From assembly GCF_964259225.1 (NCBI RefSeq), contig NZ_CAXVKN010000007.1: a stretch of 43,203 nucleotides of DNA, one strand, 5' to 3'. Made by a program: the position numbers and the translations under genes. Positions 1 to 7,940 of the stretch are shown here, one piece after another; positions within the stretch are counted from its first letter, which is position 1, and each line of letters opens with the position of its first letter. The stretch comes from Catenibacterium mitsuoka_A. GTDB lineage: Bacteria > Bacillota_I > Bacilli_A > Erysipelotrichales > Coprobacillaceae. Below the pieces are notes generated by a model. The model did not search any database, was not told where the DNA came from, and saw only the letters and a list, made by a program, of their open reading frames with translations.

Positions 1-523
1 CTGCATACTTTGATCTAGGGCGTCTTGGATGTGCATCCTGTTCATCAAGTATAATGATTGATTCCTTTATCTCATTCCTAGCCTTTTCTGAAGCAGTGTC
101 TTTCAATCTTTCTTTAAGTTTTTTCTTCAAGGCTTTCTTTGTTTTTCTTCTTGCCTTTGGAGAAAGCACATCTTCAGTTCTCATCCAGTTGTTGAGTGTT
201 GTATCACTTATCTTTATACCGAAGTCACTTTCTACAATCTCACAGAAGTGAGTAAAGTTTGCATCAGAGAAATCATTAATATAAAGAGAGATGATCTGAT
301 TCTTTATATCTAAAGGAATTGTAGAAGCAGGCAGTCTTCCACGGTTGCCATGCATGAAACCTTTCTTTCCCTGTTCCTTATATTTAATGATAAGTCTATT
401 GATAGCTCTTACAGTACAGCCAAGTCTGGTAGCTGCTCTCTTCTTATTACCATTTGTTTCTACAAGCTTCTTGATTATTTTATACTTATTTTCTTCATTC
501 ATTCTCAATTCAACCTTTCTCAT
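1..523 (-). CDS. Transposase, IS1202/ISNCY-like (5' part, runs off the window)
   Basis: Reading leftwards from an ATG at 523, the frame stays open for 174 codons to the window edge, so only the N-terminal part is present. A good Shine-Dalgarno (GGGAGG) lies 5-6 nt upstream of the start. Residues 1-60 look like a helix-turn-helix (NGNKKRAATRLGCTVRAINR), followed by the GKKGFMHGNRGR stretch that I associate with IS1202-group transposases. A basic, lysine-rich linker follows, then an acidic strand (IIILDEQDAHPRRPRSKY) where the DDE catalytic core should begin. The catalytic triad itself lies mostly outside the window. Family assignment is from memory of this motif style. It could be full length or broken beyond the edge. 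Confidence 0.75.
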   Translation of the reverse strand, partial: MRKVELRMNEENKYKIIKKLVETNGNKKRAATRLGCTVRAINRLIIKYKEQGKKGFMHGNRGRLPASTIPLDIKNQIISLYINDFSDANFTHFCEIVESDFGIKISDTTLNNWMRTEDVLSPKARRKTKKALKKKLKERLKDTASEKARNEIKESIIILDEQDAHPRRPRSKYA

Positions 524-557
524 AATAACCTCCCACGGAGGTTATAGTTTAACACGG

Positions 558-595
558 CAAGTTGATATTGTCCCAATTGGGACAATATCAACTTG
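558..595. repeat. Perfect 38-bp palindrome at the end of the IS1202-like element
   Basis: The sequence CAAGTTGATATTGTCCCAA is followed directly by its exact reverse complement, TTGGGACAATATCAACTTG. It lies 35 bp upstream of the minus-strand transposase start, where that element's terminal inverted repeat is expected. Possible readings are one IS end abutting an older copy of the same end, or an end that is naturally palindromic. It is not followed by a T-tract, so a terminator is less likely. Confidence 0.7.
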
Positions 596-655
596 GATAC
601 ATTGAGACATTATCACATTGGAATCAGATACAATTTGTAAGGTTTTTTAATTATG

Positions 656-683
656 TTGACAGATAGTCTAATTTTGATAAAAT
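656..683 (+). promoter_or_regulatory. Sigma-A-type promoter, probably the original promoter of the gene at 2633
   Basis: TTGACA (656-661) and TAAAAT (678-683) are 16 bp apart, followed by an AAGGAGG Shine-Dalgarno at 692-698. No sensible reading frame follows directly, because the ATG at 702 is immediately followed by TAA. The simplest reading is that the promoter and Shine-Dalgarno belonged to the gene now at 2633 and were separated from it by the IS607-type insertion. Confidence 0.55.
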
Positions 684-771
684 GGAAACTCAAGGAGGAA
701 AATGTAAGTAACTAAATATATTGACTGCTGTGATTAAATGTGTTCAAACCTCCTCAAAGGAGAGCGTTAAA

Positions 772-1275
772 ATGAACACAACAAATATCGCAAATTATAA
801 ATTAAAGGATTTTGCTGAACTTTTAGGCGTATCTGTTAAGATATTATAACGTTGAGATAGAGAAGAAACTTTAAAGGCAAACCGAACCCAAACTAATAGG
901 CATTATTATACTTATAATCAGCATTTACTAGATCAAGTTGCATTTTTAAGATAGTTCTGTAATGCAAAAGAATTATTGTAGACCAGTGTACTGGAGATTA
1001 TGGAAACCGTGTAACGATTTATTAGATGAAATATTGGAACATAAAATCAAAAGCATAATTTGAATACCTACAAACCATAGGTTAGTGAAAAAATTATTTT
1101 TTAACGCCGATTAATAGGCGTTCATGAAGCTGAACTTGATGCATGGATTTTTCATTTGTACTATAATTAGATTAGAAATCAGATGAAGAACTTATGCAGG
1201 ATATTGTTTCAATACTTCATGTGTTCTCCTGCAGATTGCATTGGGTTTTGTAAGTATAAAAAAACTGATAGAAAG
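772..1275 (+). pseudogene. tnpA: IS607-family serine recombinase tnpA, degenerate
   Basis: The start ATG at 772 follows an AAAGGAG ribosome-binding site. The N-terminus (YKLKDFAELLGVSVKIL) is the MerR-like DNA-binding helix-turn-helix typical of IS607 TnpA. The frame is then broken by TAA at 847 (where Q is expected) and TGA at 853 (where W is expected in the usual LQRWDR stretch). Further recognisable pieces occur in shifted frames: DLLDEILEHKIKSII (about 1017-1061) and EELMQDIVSILHVFSCRLH (about 1188-1244), the latter resembling the usual end of the resolvase domain. At least two nonsense changes plus frameshifts mean no active transposase can be made, so the element cannot move by itself. 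Confidence 0.85.
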
Positions 1276-1277
1276 GG

Positions 1278-2441
1278 ATGAGGAAATTGCTGAAGAGCTT
1301 TAAGACGGAAATAAATCCGACAGAGGAGCAGAAAGTCAAGATTCATAAAACAATAGGTACTTGCAGATTTATCTATAACTTCTATCTTGCTCATAATAAG
1401 GAGCTTCATGAAAGTGGCAGAAAGTTTATGAGCAGCAGTCAGTTTAGAGTATGGCTCAACAATGAGTATCTTCCGAGCCATCCAGAAAATTCCTGGATCA
1501 AGGAAGCTTATTCAAAATCGGTAACACAGGCAGTCAATGACGGACAGACCGCATTTACTAGATTCTTTAATCACAAGAGCGCCTTTCCAAAGTTTAAAAA
1601 GAAAGGCAAGTCTGATGTGAAAATGTATTTTGTAAGGAATAATCCAAAAGATTGTTACTGCGAAAGACACAGAATCAAGATTCCGTCACTTGGATGGGTC
1701 CGCATCAAAGAGAAAGGATATATTCCAACTACAAAAGATGGATACGTAATTAAGAGCGGTCATGTCTCAATAAAGGCTGACAGATACTATGTTTCAGTTC
1801 TTATAGAAATCCCGGACAAAACGATAGCCAGTAATTCCAGTGAAGGAATTGGCATTGACCTTGGATTAAAGGAGTTTGCGATTGTCTCTAATGGAAAAAC
1901 TTATAAGAACATCAATAAATCTGCAAAATTAAGGAAGCTTGAAAATAAGCTTAGTCGAGAACAGAGAAGTCTTTCTCGAAAGTATGAAAATCTAAAGAAA
2001 GGAGAGTCCACTCAAAAAAGAAATATACAAAAACAAAGGCTTAAGATACAGAAGCTTCATCATAGAATAGACAATATTCGTACTGATTACATCAATAAGA
2101 CAATCGCAGAGATAGTGAAAACCAAGCCATCTCATATAACGATTGAAGATCTAAACGTATCAGGAATGATGAAGAACAAGCATCTTTCAAAGGCAGTTGC
2201 TTCGCAGAAGTTTTATGAATTTAAAACAAAGCTTCTAGCTAAATGCAAAGAGAACGGAATTGAACTTCGAATAGTAGATAGATGGTTCCCATCATCTAAG
2301 ACATGTCATTGCTGTAAGAATATCAAGAAAGATTTAAAGCTTTCAGATAGACTTTTCAGATGTGATTGTGGTTATATCGAAGACAGAGATTTCAATGCTG
2401 CACTTAATCTGAGAGATGCTACAACCTACGAAGTTGCATAA
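1278..2441 (+). CDS. tnpB: TnpB, RNA-guided RuvC-like nuclease (IS605/IS607 OrfB)
   Basis: At 387 aa this is a usual full length for TnpB. The N-terminal helix-turn-helix/wedge region (KTEINPTEEQKVKIHKTIGT) is followed by the RuvC core. RuvC-I GIDLG carries Asp194, RuvC-II ITIEDLNVSGM carries Glu290, and RuvC-III DRDFNAALN carries Asp369/Asp371. A C-terminal zinc ribbon is present (C343, C346, then CDCGY around 362-364; the CxC spacing is a known variant). All key residues are intact, in contrast to the destroyed tnpA just upstream. TnpB proteins use an omega-RNA from the element's right end to cut DNA matching the flank, promoting retention of the element. Its start lies at the tnpA remnant's end, as usual for this family. 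Confidence 0.93.
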   Translation: MRKLLKSFKTEINPTEEQKVKIHKTIGTCRFIYNFYLAHNKELHESGRKFMSSSQFRVWLNNEYLPSHPENSWIKEAYSKSVTQAVNDGQTAFTRFFNHKSAFPKFKKKGKSDVKMYFVRNNPKDCYCERHRIKIPSLGWVRIKEKGYIPTTKDGYVIKSGHVSIKADRYYVSVLIEIPDKTIASNSSEGIGIDLGLKEFAIVSNGKTYKNINKSAKLRKLENKLSREQRSLSRKYENLKKGESTQKRNIQKQRLKIQKLHHRIDNIRTDYINKTIAEIVKTKPSHITIEDLNVSGMMKNKHLSKAVASQKFYEFKTKLLAKCKENGIELRIVDRWFPSSKTCHCCKNIKKDLKLSDRLFRCDCGYIEDRDFNAALNLRDATTYEVA

Positions 2442-2627
2442 ATGAACGCAAACGTAGGTATGTACCGAAGGCTATTTCGGGAATTTACGACTATGGAGTG
2501 TACATGAACTTGTGAGTAGATATGATTTCGGTCAATCCAAAGCATACACGATGACATAGTAAGTAATGTTCGTGAGAACTTACATTATCTCGATGTGAGT
2601 ATATATAATCACATTTTGAGTGGCAGG
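2424..2627 (+). ncRNA. Candidate omega-RNA (reRNA) of the TnpB element
   Basis: The end of tnpB and the 180 bp after it form a chain of helices. ACCTACG (2424-2430) pairs with CGTAGGT (2453-2459) across the tnpB stop codon. CCGAA (2465-2469) pairs with TTCGG (2476-2480). ATGTAC (2460-2465) can pair with GTACAT (2500-2505). A bulged hairpin of the type GTAA..GTTC-GTGA-GAAC-TTAC lies at about 2561-2584. Known omega-RNAs overlap the 3' end of tnpB and finish at the right end of the element, with the guide drawn from flanking DNA. Here the guide would begin at about 2624-2628 and read into the start of the next gene. Confidence 0.7.
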
Positions 2628-2632
2628 CAAAC

Positions 2633-3556
2633 ATGATAGAAGAACTTATTGAAGAAGGCCAGTATCAAGTCGCATTAAGTCGTTTGACAGATATGGATGA
2701 CGAGATGACTAGATATTATCGTCTTGTATGCTTGAATGCATTAGAAGATTATCAAAGATGTATGCAGGAAGGGGCCGTTGCTAAAATGCAGGCCAATAAC
2801 ACTTATTATGAAGTGACTGCTTTATATTTAAATGCTTTAAAAGAACTTGAAGAATATGAACAGGCAATTAATATTCTTATTGAAGAATTATCTATGCCTT
2901 ATATCCCTCAGCAGTATGAAAACTTATTCAATGCAGTTTATGATGAAATTATTCTTATGAAGCAGGAAAAAAATTACCAGCTAGAAAACAAGAGTACCAT
3001 AATGTCTGCACAGGAAATTGGTCGTCTGCTTGATAGAGATGAAGTGAATGATGATTTAATTTATATGGCACTTGATCAATTACAGCAGTTAAATATCCGT
3101 ATGATCATGCCTGAAGTAGGAAGATTTTTAGAAAATCCTCATAAGTCATCTTTTGCGAAGACACTTATTATGGAAATTCTGATTGATCAGCAGGTGGATG
3201 AAGAATTCACTGTTGTAAAAGGTGATGAAACATATTATTTTAATGGCTCTTACAGTCCTTTGGTATTAGAAAGAGAATGTTATACATTGATTGGTAAATC
3301 TCTTTCAAGAGTATTAGAAGATGATAATCCTACGCTTCTCTCACAATGTCTCGATTATCTGGAATATTATCTTTATACTATTTATCCTAAGGATATTATG
3401 CCAGAAGACTGTGATCTAGTAGCAGCAACACTACATTATTACGTTGCAACATTACAGAATATGCCAGTTGATCCATCTGATATAGAAATTGACTACAATT
3501 GCGATTTATCAGACGTGGAAAAAGAAATATTAGCACTCAAACAATTAGAGTGTTAA
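2633..3556 (+). CDS. TPR-like helical protein of unknown function
   Basis: I do not recognise this 307-aa protein. It is acidic and apparently all-helical, with no signal peptide or membrane segment. Residues 1-110 read like tetratricopeptide-type helix pairs (EEGQYQVALSRL, EDYQRCMQEG, EEYEQAINILIEEL). The C-terminal two thirds have leucine-rich helices but no motif I can name. It lies directly upstream of tig but is separated from it by a tig promoter. The start ATG has only a weak ribosome-binding site (GGCAGG). That fits the idea that an IS607-type insertion displaced the original AAGGAGG, so expression may be reduced or driven from the element. Confidence 0.8.
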   Translation: MIEELIEEGQYQVALSRLTDMDDEMTRYYRLVCLNALEDYQRCMQEGAVAKMQANNTYYEVTALYLNALKELEEYEQAINILIEELSMPYIPQQYENLFNAVYDEIILMKQEKNYQLENKSTIMSAQEIGRLLDRDEVNDDLIYMALDQLQQLNIRMIMPEVGRFLENPHKSSFAKTLIMEILIDQQVDEEFTVVKGDETYYFNGSYSPLVLERECYTLIGKSLSRVLEDDNPTLLSQCLDYLEYYLYTIYPKDIMPEDCDLVAATLHYYVATLQNMPVDPSDIEIDYNCDLSDVEKEILALKQLEC

Positions 3557-3560
3557 ATTG

Positions 3561-3589
3561 TTGCATTGCATGAATCTTTCATGTATAAT
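3561..3589 (+). promoter_or_regulatory. Promoter of tig
   Basis: TTGCAT (3561-3566) and a perfect TATAAT (3584-3589) are 17 bp apart. They lie 31 bp upstream of the tig start and just after the stop codon of the preceding gene. Confidence 0.75.
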
Positions 3590-3620
3590 AGCAATTGCAA
3601 ATAGTAAAGGAGATTAAGAA

Positions 3621-4901
3621 ATGAATACAGAAGTTAAAAAACTTGAGAAATCAATGGTTGAAATCAAAGCCGTTTTCGATACAGAAGAATGGGCAGCAGC
3701 TCAGGAAAAGGCTTTAAATAAGTTAGCTGGTTCAGTTAAGTTAGATGGTTTCAGAAAGGGACATGCTCCAAAGAATTTAATCAAAGCTAAGATTGGTGCT
3801 AAGGCATTAAGAGAACAGGCTGTTGAAGAAATCTTAAGCGAAAACTATGCTAAGATCTTCGTTGACAACAATGTAACTCCAGTTGCTCAGCCAACTGCAA
3901 ACATTGTTAAGTCTACTGAAACTGAATTAGAAGTAACTTTCACTTGTCCTGTTAAACCTGAATTCGAATTAGGTGAATACAAAGGATTAGAAGTTAAGAA
4001 GGCTCAGGTAAGAGTAACTAAGAAAGATGTTGAAGAAAGATTAAATGACTACCAGAAGCAGTTCGCTGAATTAGTAGTTAAAGAAGAAGGAACAGTTGAA
4101 GAAGGCGATACAGCTGTTATCGATTATGAAGGTTTCAAAGATGGTGTTGCTTTTGAAGGCGGAAAAGCAGAAAACTATTCACTTGAAATCGGTTCTCACT
4201 CATTCATCCCTGGATTTGAAGAAGGTCTAGTTGGTATGGCTGCTGGTGAAGAAAAAGAAATCAACTTAACTTTCCCTAAAGAATACCATGCGGCTGATTT
4301 AGCAGGTGCTGAAGTAGTATTCAAAGTTAAGGTTCATGAAATCAAAGCTAAGGTTTTACCTGAAATTGATGATGAATTAGCTAAGGATGTTAACATCGAA
4401 GGTGTTGAAACATTAGAACAGTTACAGGAAAAGATCAAAGATCAGATCAGAACTATGAAGAAGGCTGAAGCTGAAAACAAGTTCAATGAAGAAGTAATTA
4501 AGGCTGTTGTTGCTAACAATACAATCGATGTACCAGATGCAATGGTTGATAGCGAAGTTATGAACATCATTAACGAAATCAACCAGAACTTATCTCAGCA
4601 GGGATTAAACATTGAATTATACACTAAGATGACTGGTAAGACAATGGATGATATCAAAGCTGACGTAAGAGATCAGGCTGAAGAAAGAGTTAAGTTAAAC
4701 TTAATCCTTGATGAAATCGTTAAGGCAGAAAACATTGAAGTGACTGATGCAGAAATGGAAGATGAAATGAAAGAAATCGCTACATACTACAACATGCCAC
4801 TTGAAGAAGTTAAGAAGGTTCTTGGTGGTCAGGAATATGTAGTAAAGGGTGATTTAACTCACAGAAAGGCTCTTCAGTTAATTAAAGATAATGTGAAATA
4901 A
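3621..4901 (+). CDS. tig: Trigger factor, ribosome-associated chaperone/prolyl isomerase
   Basis: Trigger factor binds ribosomal protein L23 at the peptide exit tunnel and protects and folds nascent chains in the cytoplasm. The ribosome-docking signature GFRKGHAP is at residues 43-50. An FKBP-type peptidyl-prolyl isomerase domain follows at about 150-245 (GDTAVIDYEGF...FIPGFEEGLVGM). The helical substrate-binding C-terminal domain extends to residue 426. Length is normal (B. subtilis about 424). The ribosome-binding site AAAGGAG is well spaced. Codon use (AAG, GAA, TTA, GTT heavily repeated) looks like that of a strongly expressed gene. tig-lon-engB is a conserved order in Bacillota, although clpX, which often lies between tig and lon, is absent here. 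Confidence 0.97.
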   Translation: MNTEVKKLEKSMVEIKAVFDTEEWAAAQEKALNKLAGSVKLDGFRKGHAPKNLIKAKIGAKALREQAVEEILSENYAKIFVDNNVTPVAQPTANIVKSTETELEVTFTCPVKPEFELGEYKGLEVKKAQVRVTKKDVEERLNDYQKQFAELVVKEEGTVEEGDTAVIDYEGFKDGVAFEGGKAENYSLEIGSHSFIPGFEEGLVGMAAGEEKEINLTFPKEYHAADLAGAEVVFKVKVHEIKAKVLPEIDDELAKDVNIEGVETLEQLQEKIKDQIRTMKKAEAENKFNEEVIKAVVANNTIDVPDAMVDSEVMNIINEINQNLSQQGLNIELYTKMTGKTMDDIKADVRDQAEERVKLNLILDEIVKAENIEVTDAEMEDEMKEIATYYNMPLEEVKKVLGGQEYVVKGDLTHRKALQLIKDNVK

Positions 4902-4925
4902 GACGCCTACGCGTCTTATTTTTTC
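4898..4925 (+). terminator. Intrinsic terminator/attenuator between tig and lon
   Basis: ATAAGACGC, loop CTAC, then GCGTCTTAT and a run of T. The stem uses the tig stop codon. Only 20 bp separate it from the lon start, so lon probably depends on partial read-through. Confidence 0.85.
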
Positions 4926-4945
4926 TAAGAAAGGAGAAATAGGTT

Positions 4946-7270
4946 ATGGAAAATTTAAATGTAACAGTTGATCTTCCTGTTATTTGTACGCGTGGTATGC
5001 TTGTATTTCCAGGACATGAATTGTCTTTGGATGTAGGACGCACATTTTCCTTAAATGCAATGGATTTAGCTGTAAGTCAGCATGATTCTAATATTGTATT
5101 AGTCTCACAGATCCATCCTTTAGAAGAAGAAATCAATTTTGACATGGTATATCACCATGCCACACTCTGTAAGATTACAAAACGTATTAAGAAAGATAAT
5201 CATGGAACAATCAAACTTACTGTAGTAGGTGAAAAGCGTGTTGAATTAGAATCACTTTATACTGAAGGTGAATGCTATTATGCAAAGGTGCGCTATTTAG
5301 AAGATATTCATGGTGATCCTAATGAAGAAACTGCGCTAGTACGTAAGTTGACTGAACAGATGCAGTCAATGAACGGGGCAAGTCAGTTATTACCTAGAGA
5401 ATTAATTTCAAATATTACTCATGGTTTATCAGCAAGTGAACTTGCTGATACTATTGGTCATTATATTAATTCTGATTTAGTAGAAAGAGAAAAGATTTTA
5501 GCTGAACCAGATATTAATAAACGTCTTTTGTTAGTTCTTGCATCTATGCAGAAGGAAAAGGCTATTAATGAAATTGAAAATTCTATAAATAATCGTGTTA
5601 AGAAGAGTATTGATGAAAACCAGAAAGAATTCTATTTAAGAGAAAAGCTTAAGGCAATTAAAGAAGAATTAGGTGATGCACCTAATGGTGAGGATGAAGT
5701 TGAAAGATTCCGTTCTATGATTAAGGATAATCCTTATCCACAGAATGTAAAAGACAAGTTAACTGAAGAGTTAGCACGTTATGAAATGATGCCTTCTACT
5801 TCACCAGAAGCCAATGTCGTACGTACTTATCTTGACTGGATGACTAAGCTTCCTTGGTTTGAAATGACTGAAGATAATCAGGATATTACTAAGGTAGAAG
5901 AAATTCTTGATGAAGACCATTTTGGTTTAAAGAAACCTAAAGAAAGAATTGTAGAACAGCTTGCTGTTAAACAGATGACTCAGTCTTTAAAGGCACCTAT
6001 TATCTGTTTAGTAGGTCCACCAGGTGTTGGTAAGACTTCTATTTCTAAGTCTATTGCACGTGCTTTAGATCGTAAGTTTGTTAAAATTTCTCTAGGTGGT
6101 GTGACTGATGAATCAGAAATCAGAGGTCATCGTAGAACATATTTAGGTTCTATGCCAGGTCGTATTATTCAGGGTATGAAAAAAGCAGGTGTTATGAATC
6201 CTGTCTTCTTATTAGATGAAATTGATAAGATGGCAAGTGATTATAAGGGTGATCCTACAAGTGCTATGCTTGAAGTATTAGATCCTGAACAGAATTCTAT
6301 GTTCTCAGATAACTATATTGAAGAACCATATGATTTATCACAGGTTTTATTTATCGCAACAGCAAATGATCTAGGTGGTATTCCTGAACCATTACGTGAT
6401 AGATTAGAAATCATTGAACTATCTTCATATACAGAACAAGAAAAATTAATGATTGCGAAAGATCATTTAATTAAGAAAGAACTTAAGAATCATGGTTTGA
6501 CTGATGAACAGTTAACTATTACTGATGATGCGTTAATGTATATTATTAGACACTATACACGTGAAGCAGGTGTACGTCAGTTAGAAAGATTGATTGCAGC
6601 AATCTGTAGAAAATCAGTATTGAAGATTCTTAAGAAAACAACTGATCATGTTGCTGTGGAAGTAAACGACTTAGAAGAATTATTAGGTAAAGCACCTTTT
6701 GATCATACAAAGAAACAGCCTAAACCTCAGGTAGGTGTAGTCACTGGTCTAGCATGGACACAGTTTGGTGGAGATATTCTTCCAATTGAAGTCAACCACT
6801 TTAAAGGCAGTGGTAAATTCATCGTCACTGGTCAGCTTGGTGATGTCATGAAAGAATCTGCTTCAATTGCGTTAGACTATCTTAAGGCACATGCTGATAA
6901 GTATAGTTTAAAAGATATTGATTTTGATAAGCAGGATATTCATATTCATGTACCAGAAGGTGCAGTAAAGAAGGATGGACCTAGTGCTGGTGTTACTTTA
7001 ACAACTGCTATCTATTCAGCTTTCACACAAAAGCCTGTACGAGATGATGTCGCAATGACAGGTGAAGTGACATTAACAGGTAATGTATTACCAATTGGTG
7101 GCTTAAAAGAAAAGTCTATTTCTGCACATCGTTCTGGTATTCATACAATCATTATTCCTAAGGATAATGCGAAAGATATTGATGATATTCCAGAATCTGT
7201 AAGAAATGATTTAACTATCATCACAGCAGATCATATTGATACTGTTTTAGAAAATGCGTTGGTAAAGTAA
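4946..7270 (+). CDS. lon: ATP-dependent protease Lon (LonA type)
   Basis: Lon is a cytoplasmic AAA+ protease that degrades misfolded and selected regulatory proteins. At 774 aa it has the usual LonA layout. The N-terminal substrate domain starts with LPVICTRGMLVFPG. A coiled-coil region follows, then the ATPase module with Walker A GPPGVGKT (357-364) and Walker B VFLLDEIDK (about 417-425). The C-terminal protease domain has the Ser-Lys dyad, Ser680 in DGPSAG and Lys723 in GGLKEK. The ribosome-binding site is AAAGGAG. No CIRCE or CtsR-type heat-shock operator is visible upstream, and the space after the tig terminator is too short for a full promoter, so transcription is probably shared with tig. 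Confidence 0.97.
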   Translation: MENLNVTVDLPVICTRGMLVFPGHELSLDVGRTFSLNAMDLAVSQHDSNIVLVSQIHPLEEEINFDMVYHHATLCKITKRIKKDNHGTIKLTVVGEKRVELESLYTEGECYYAKVRYLEDIHGDPNEETALVRKLTEQMQSMNGASQLLPRELISNITHGLSASELADTIGHYINSDLVEREKILAEPDINKRLLLVLASMQKEKAINEIENSINNRVKKSIDENQKEFYLREKLKAIKEELGDAPNGEDEVERFRSMIKDNPYPQNVKDKLTEELARYEMMPSTSPEANVVRTYLDWMTKLPWFEMTEDNQDITKVEEILDEDHFGLKKPKERIVEQLAVKQMTQSLKAPIICLVGPPGVGKTSISKSIARALDRKFVKISLGGVTDESEIRGHRRTYLGSMPGRIIQGMKKAGVMNPVFLLDEIDKMASDYKGDPTSAMLEVLDPEQNSMFSDNYIEEPYDLSQVLFIATANDLGGIPEPLRDRLEIIELSSYTEQEKLMIAKDHLIKKELKNHGLTDEQLTITDDALMYIIRHYTREAGVRQLERLIAAICRKSVLKILKKTTDHVAVEVNDLEELLGKAPFDHTKKQPKPQVGVVTGLAWTQFGGDILPIEVNHFKGSGKFIVTGQLGDVMKESASIALDYLKAHADKYSLKDIDFDKQDIHIHVPEGAVKKDGPSAGVTLTTAIYSAFTQKPVRDDVAMTGEVTLTGNVLPIGGLKEKSISAHRSGIHTIIIPKDNAKDIDDIPESVRNDLTIITADHIDTVLENALVK

Positions 7271-7271
7271 T

Positions 7272-7868
7272 ATGTATACAATTAAAAAAGCCGAATTCAT
7301 GTTATGTGCAGCCTGGCCTAGTCAGTGGCCAGATGAATCATTACCTGAAGTAGTGATGGCTGGACGCTCAAATGTAGGTAAATCAAGCTTTATCAATACA
7401 GTAACTAATGTGCAGGGACTTGCAAAGGTTAGTTCAACTCCTGGTAAAACACGTACTCTTAATTTCTTTAATATTAATGATGAAGTAAGACTTGTTGATG
7501 TACCAGGATATGGCTATGCAAAGGTACCAAAGAAGATGTTAGAGCAGTTCTCAGAAATGATTGACAATTACTTACGTAATAGAAAAAATCTAAAAGCGAT
7601 GATTCTTATTGTGGATTATCGTCATAAACCTAAAGATGATGATGTGACAATGTATGATTACGCCAAGCATTTTGGTATTCCTGTTATTGTTGTCGCAACT
7701 AAAGAAGATAAACTAAAACGTAATGAACTTGTTAAAAATGAGAAGCTGATAAAAGAAACATTGGATTTTGATCCAAGTGACCACTTTGTCCGTTTTTCTA
7801 GCTTAAAGAAAAAAGGTGTCAGAGAAGTCTGGGATTGTATCTTAGAACTATGCGAAGAGAGATCATAA
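7272..7868 (+). CDS. engB: Ribosome biogenesis GTPase EngB (YsxC/YihA)
   Basis: EngB is an essential GTPase for late assembly of the 50S subunit. G1 is GRSNVGKSS (31-39), G3 is DVPGYG (76-81) and G4 is TKED (143-146). Length (198 aa) matches the family. It begins 1 nt after the lon stop codon and is therefore translationally linked to lon, the same order as lonA-ysxC in B. subtilis. A terminator overlaps its last codons, closing the tig-lon-engB unit. Confidence 0.96.
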   Translation: MYTIKKAEFMLCAAWPSQWPDESLPEVVMAGRSNVGKSSFINTVTNVQGLAKVSSTPGKTRTLNFFNINDEVRLVDVPGYGYAKVPKKMLEQFSEMIDNYLRNRKNLKAMILIVDYRHKPKDDDVTMYDYAKHFGIPVIVVATKEDKLKRNELVKNEKLIKETLDFDPSDHFVRFSSLKKKGVREVWDCILELCEERS

Positions 7869-7882
7869 CATCTCTCTTTTTT
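7855..7882 (+). terminator. Terminator after engB
   Basis: AAGAGAGAT, loop CATAAC, then ATCTCTCTT and T-rich DNA. The 9-bp perfect stem includes the engB stop codon. Confidence 0.85.
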
Positions 7883-7887
7883 CTTTC

Positions 7888-7916
7888 TTCACAAACGTCT
7901 TATTTTAGTATATAAT
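7888..7916 (+). promoter_or_regulatory. Promoter of the PTS IIB gene
   Basis: TTCACA (7888-7893), 17 bp spacer, TATAAT (7911-7916). It follows the engB terminator immediately and lies 24 bp before the gene's ATG, so the 5' UTR is very short. Confidence 0.75.
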
Positions 7917-7940
7917 GTGTCGCAAGAAGGGAGTTTTTTG

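Larger units (their letters stand above)
697..2627 (+). mobile_element. IS607-type element (dead tnpA, intact tnpB, omega-RNA)
   Basis: The element carries tnpA then tnpB in the order and near-overlap usual for IS607. The family is known to insert at GG dinucleotides. The left flank ends in AAGGAGG (692-698). The right flank has GG at 2622-2623 or 2626-2627, just before the start codon of the next gene. A short inverted match (AAAATGT at 699-705, ACATTTT at 2611-2617) supports these ends. Joining the flanks restores AAGGAGG followed 5 or 9 nt later by ATG, an ideal ribosome-binding site. The exact right end is uncertain by about 4 bp. Confidence 0.65.

Noticed and set aside
54..605. Plus-strand ORFs of 60-90 codons over the left end
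   Set aside because: They are complementary shadows of the minus-strand transposase (1-523), which has a recognisable protein motif and ribosome-binding site.
1209..1481. Minus-strand 90-codon ORF overlapping tnpB
   Set aside because: No ribosome-binding site or known motif, and the + strand encodes clear TnpB and the end of the tnpA remnant.
4926..4945. Heat-shock operator (CIRCE or CtsR box) before lon
   Set aside because: No TTAGCACTC/GAGTGCTAA or GGTCAA-type repeats are present, and the gap is only 20 bp.
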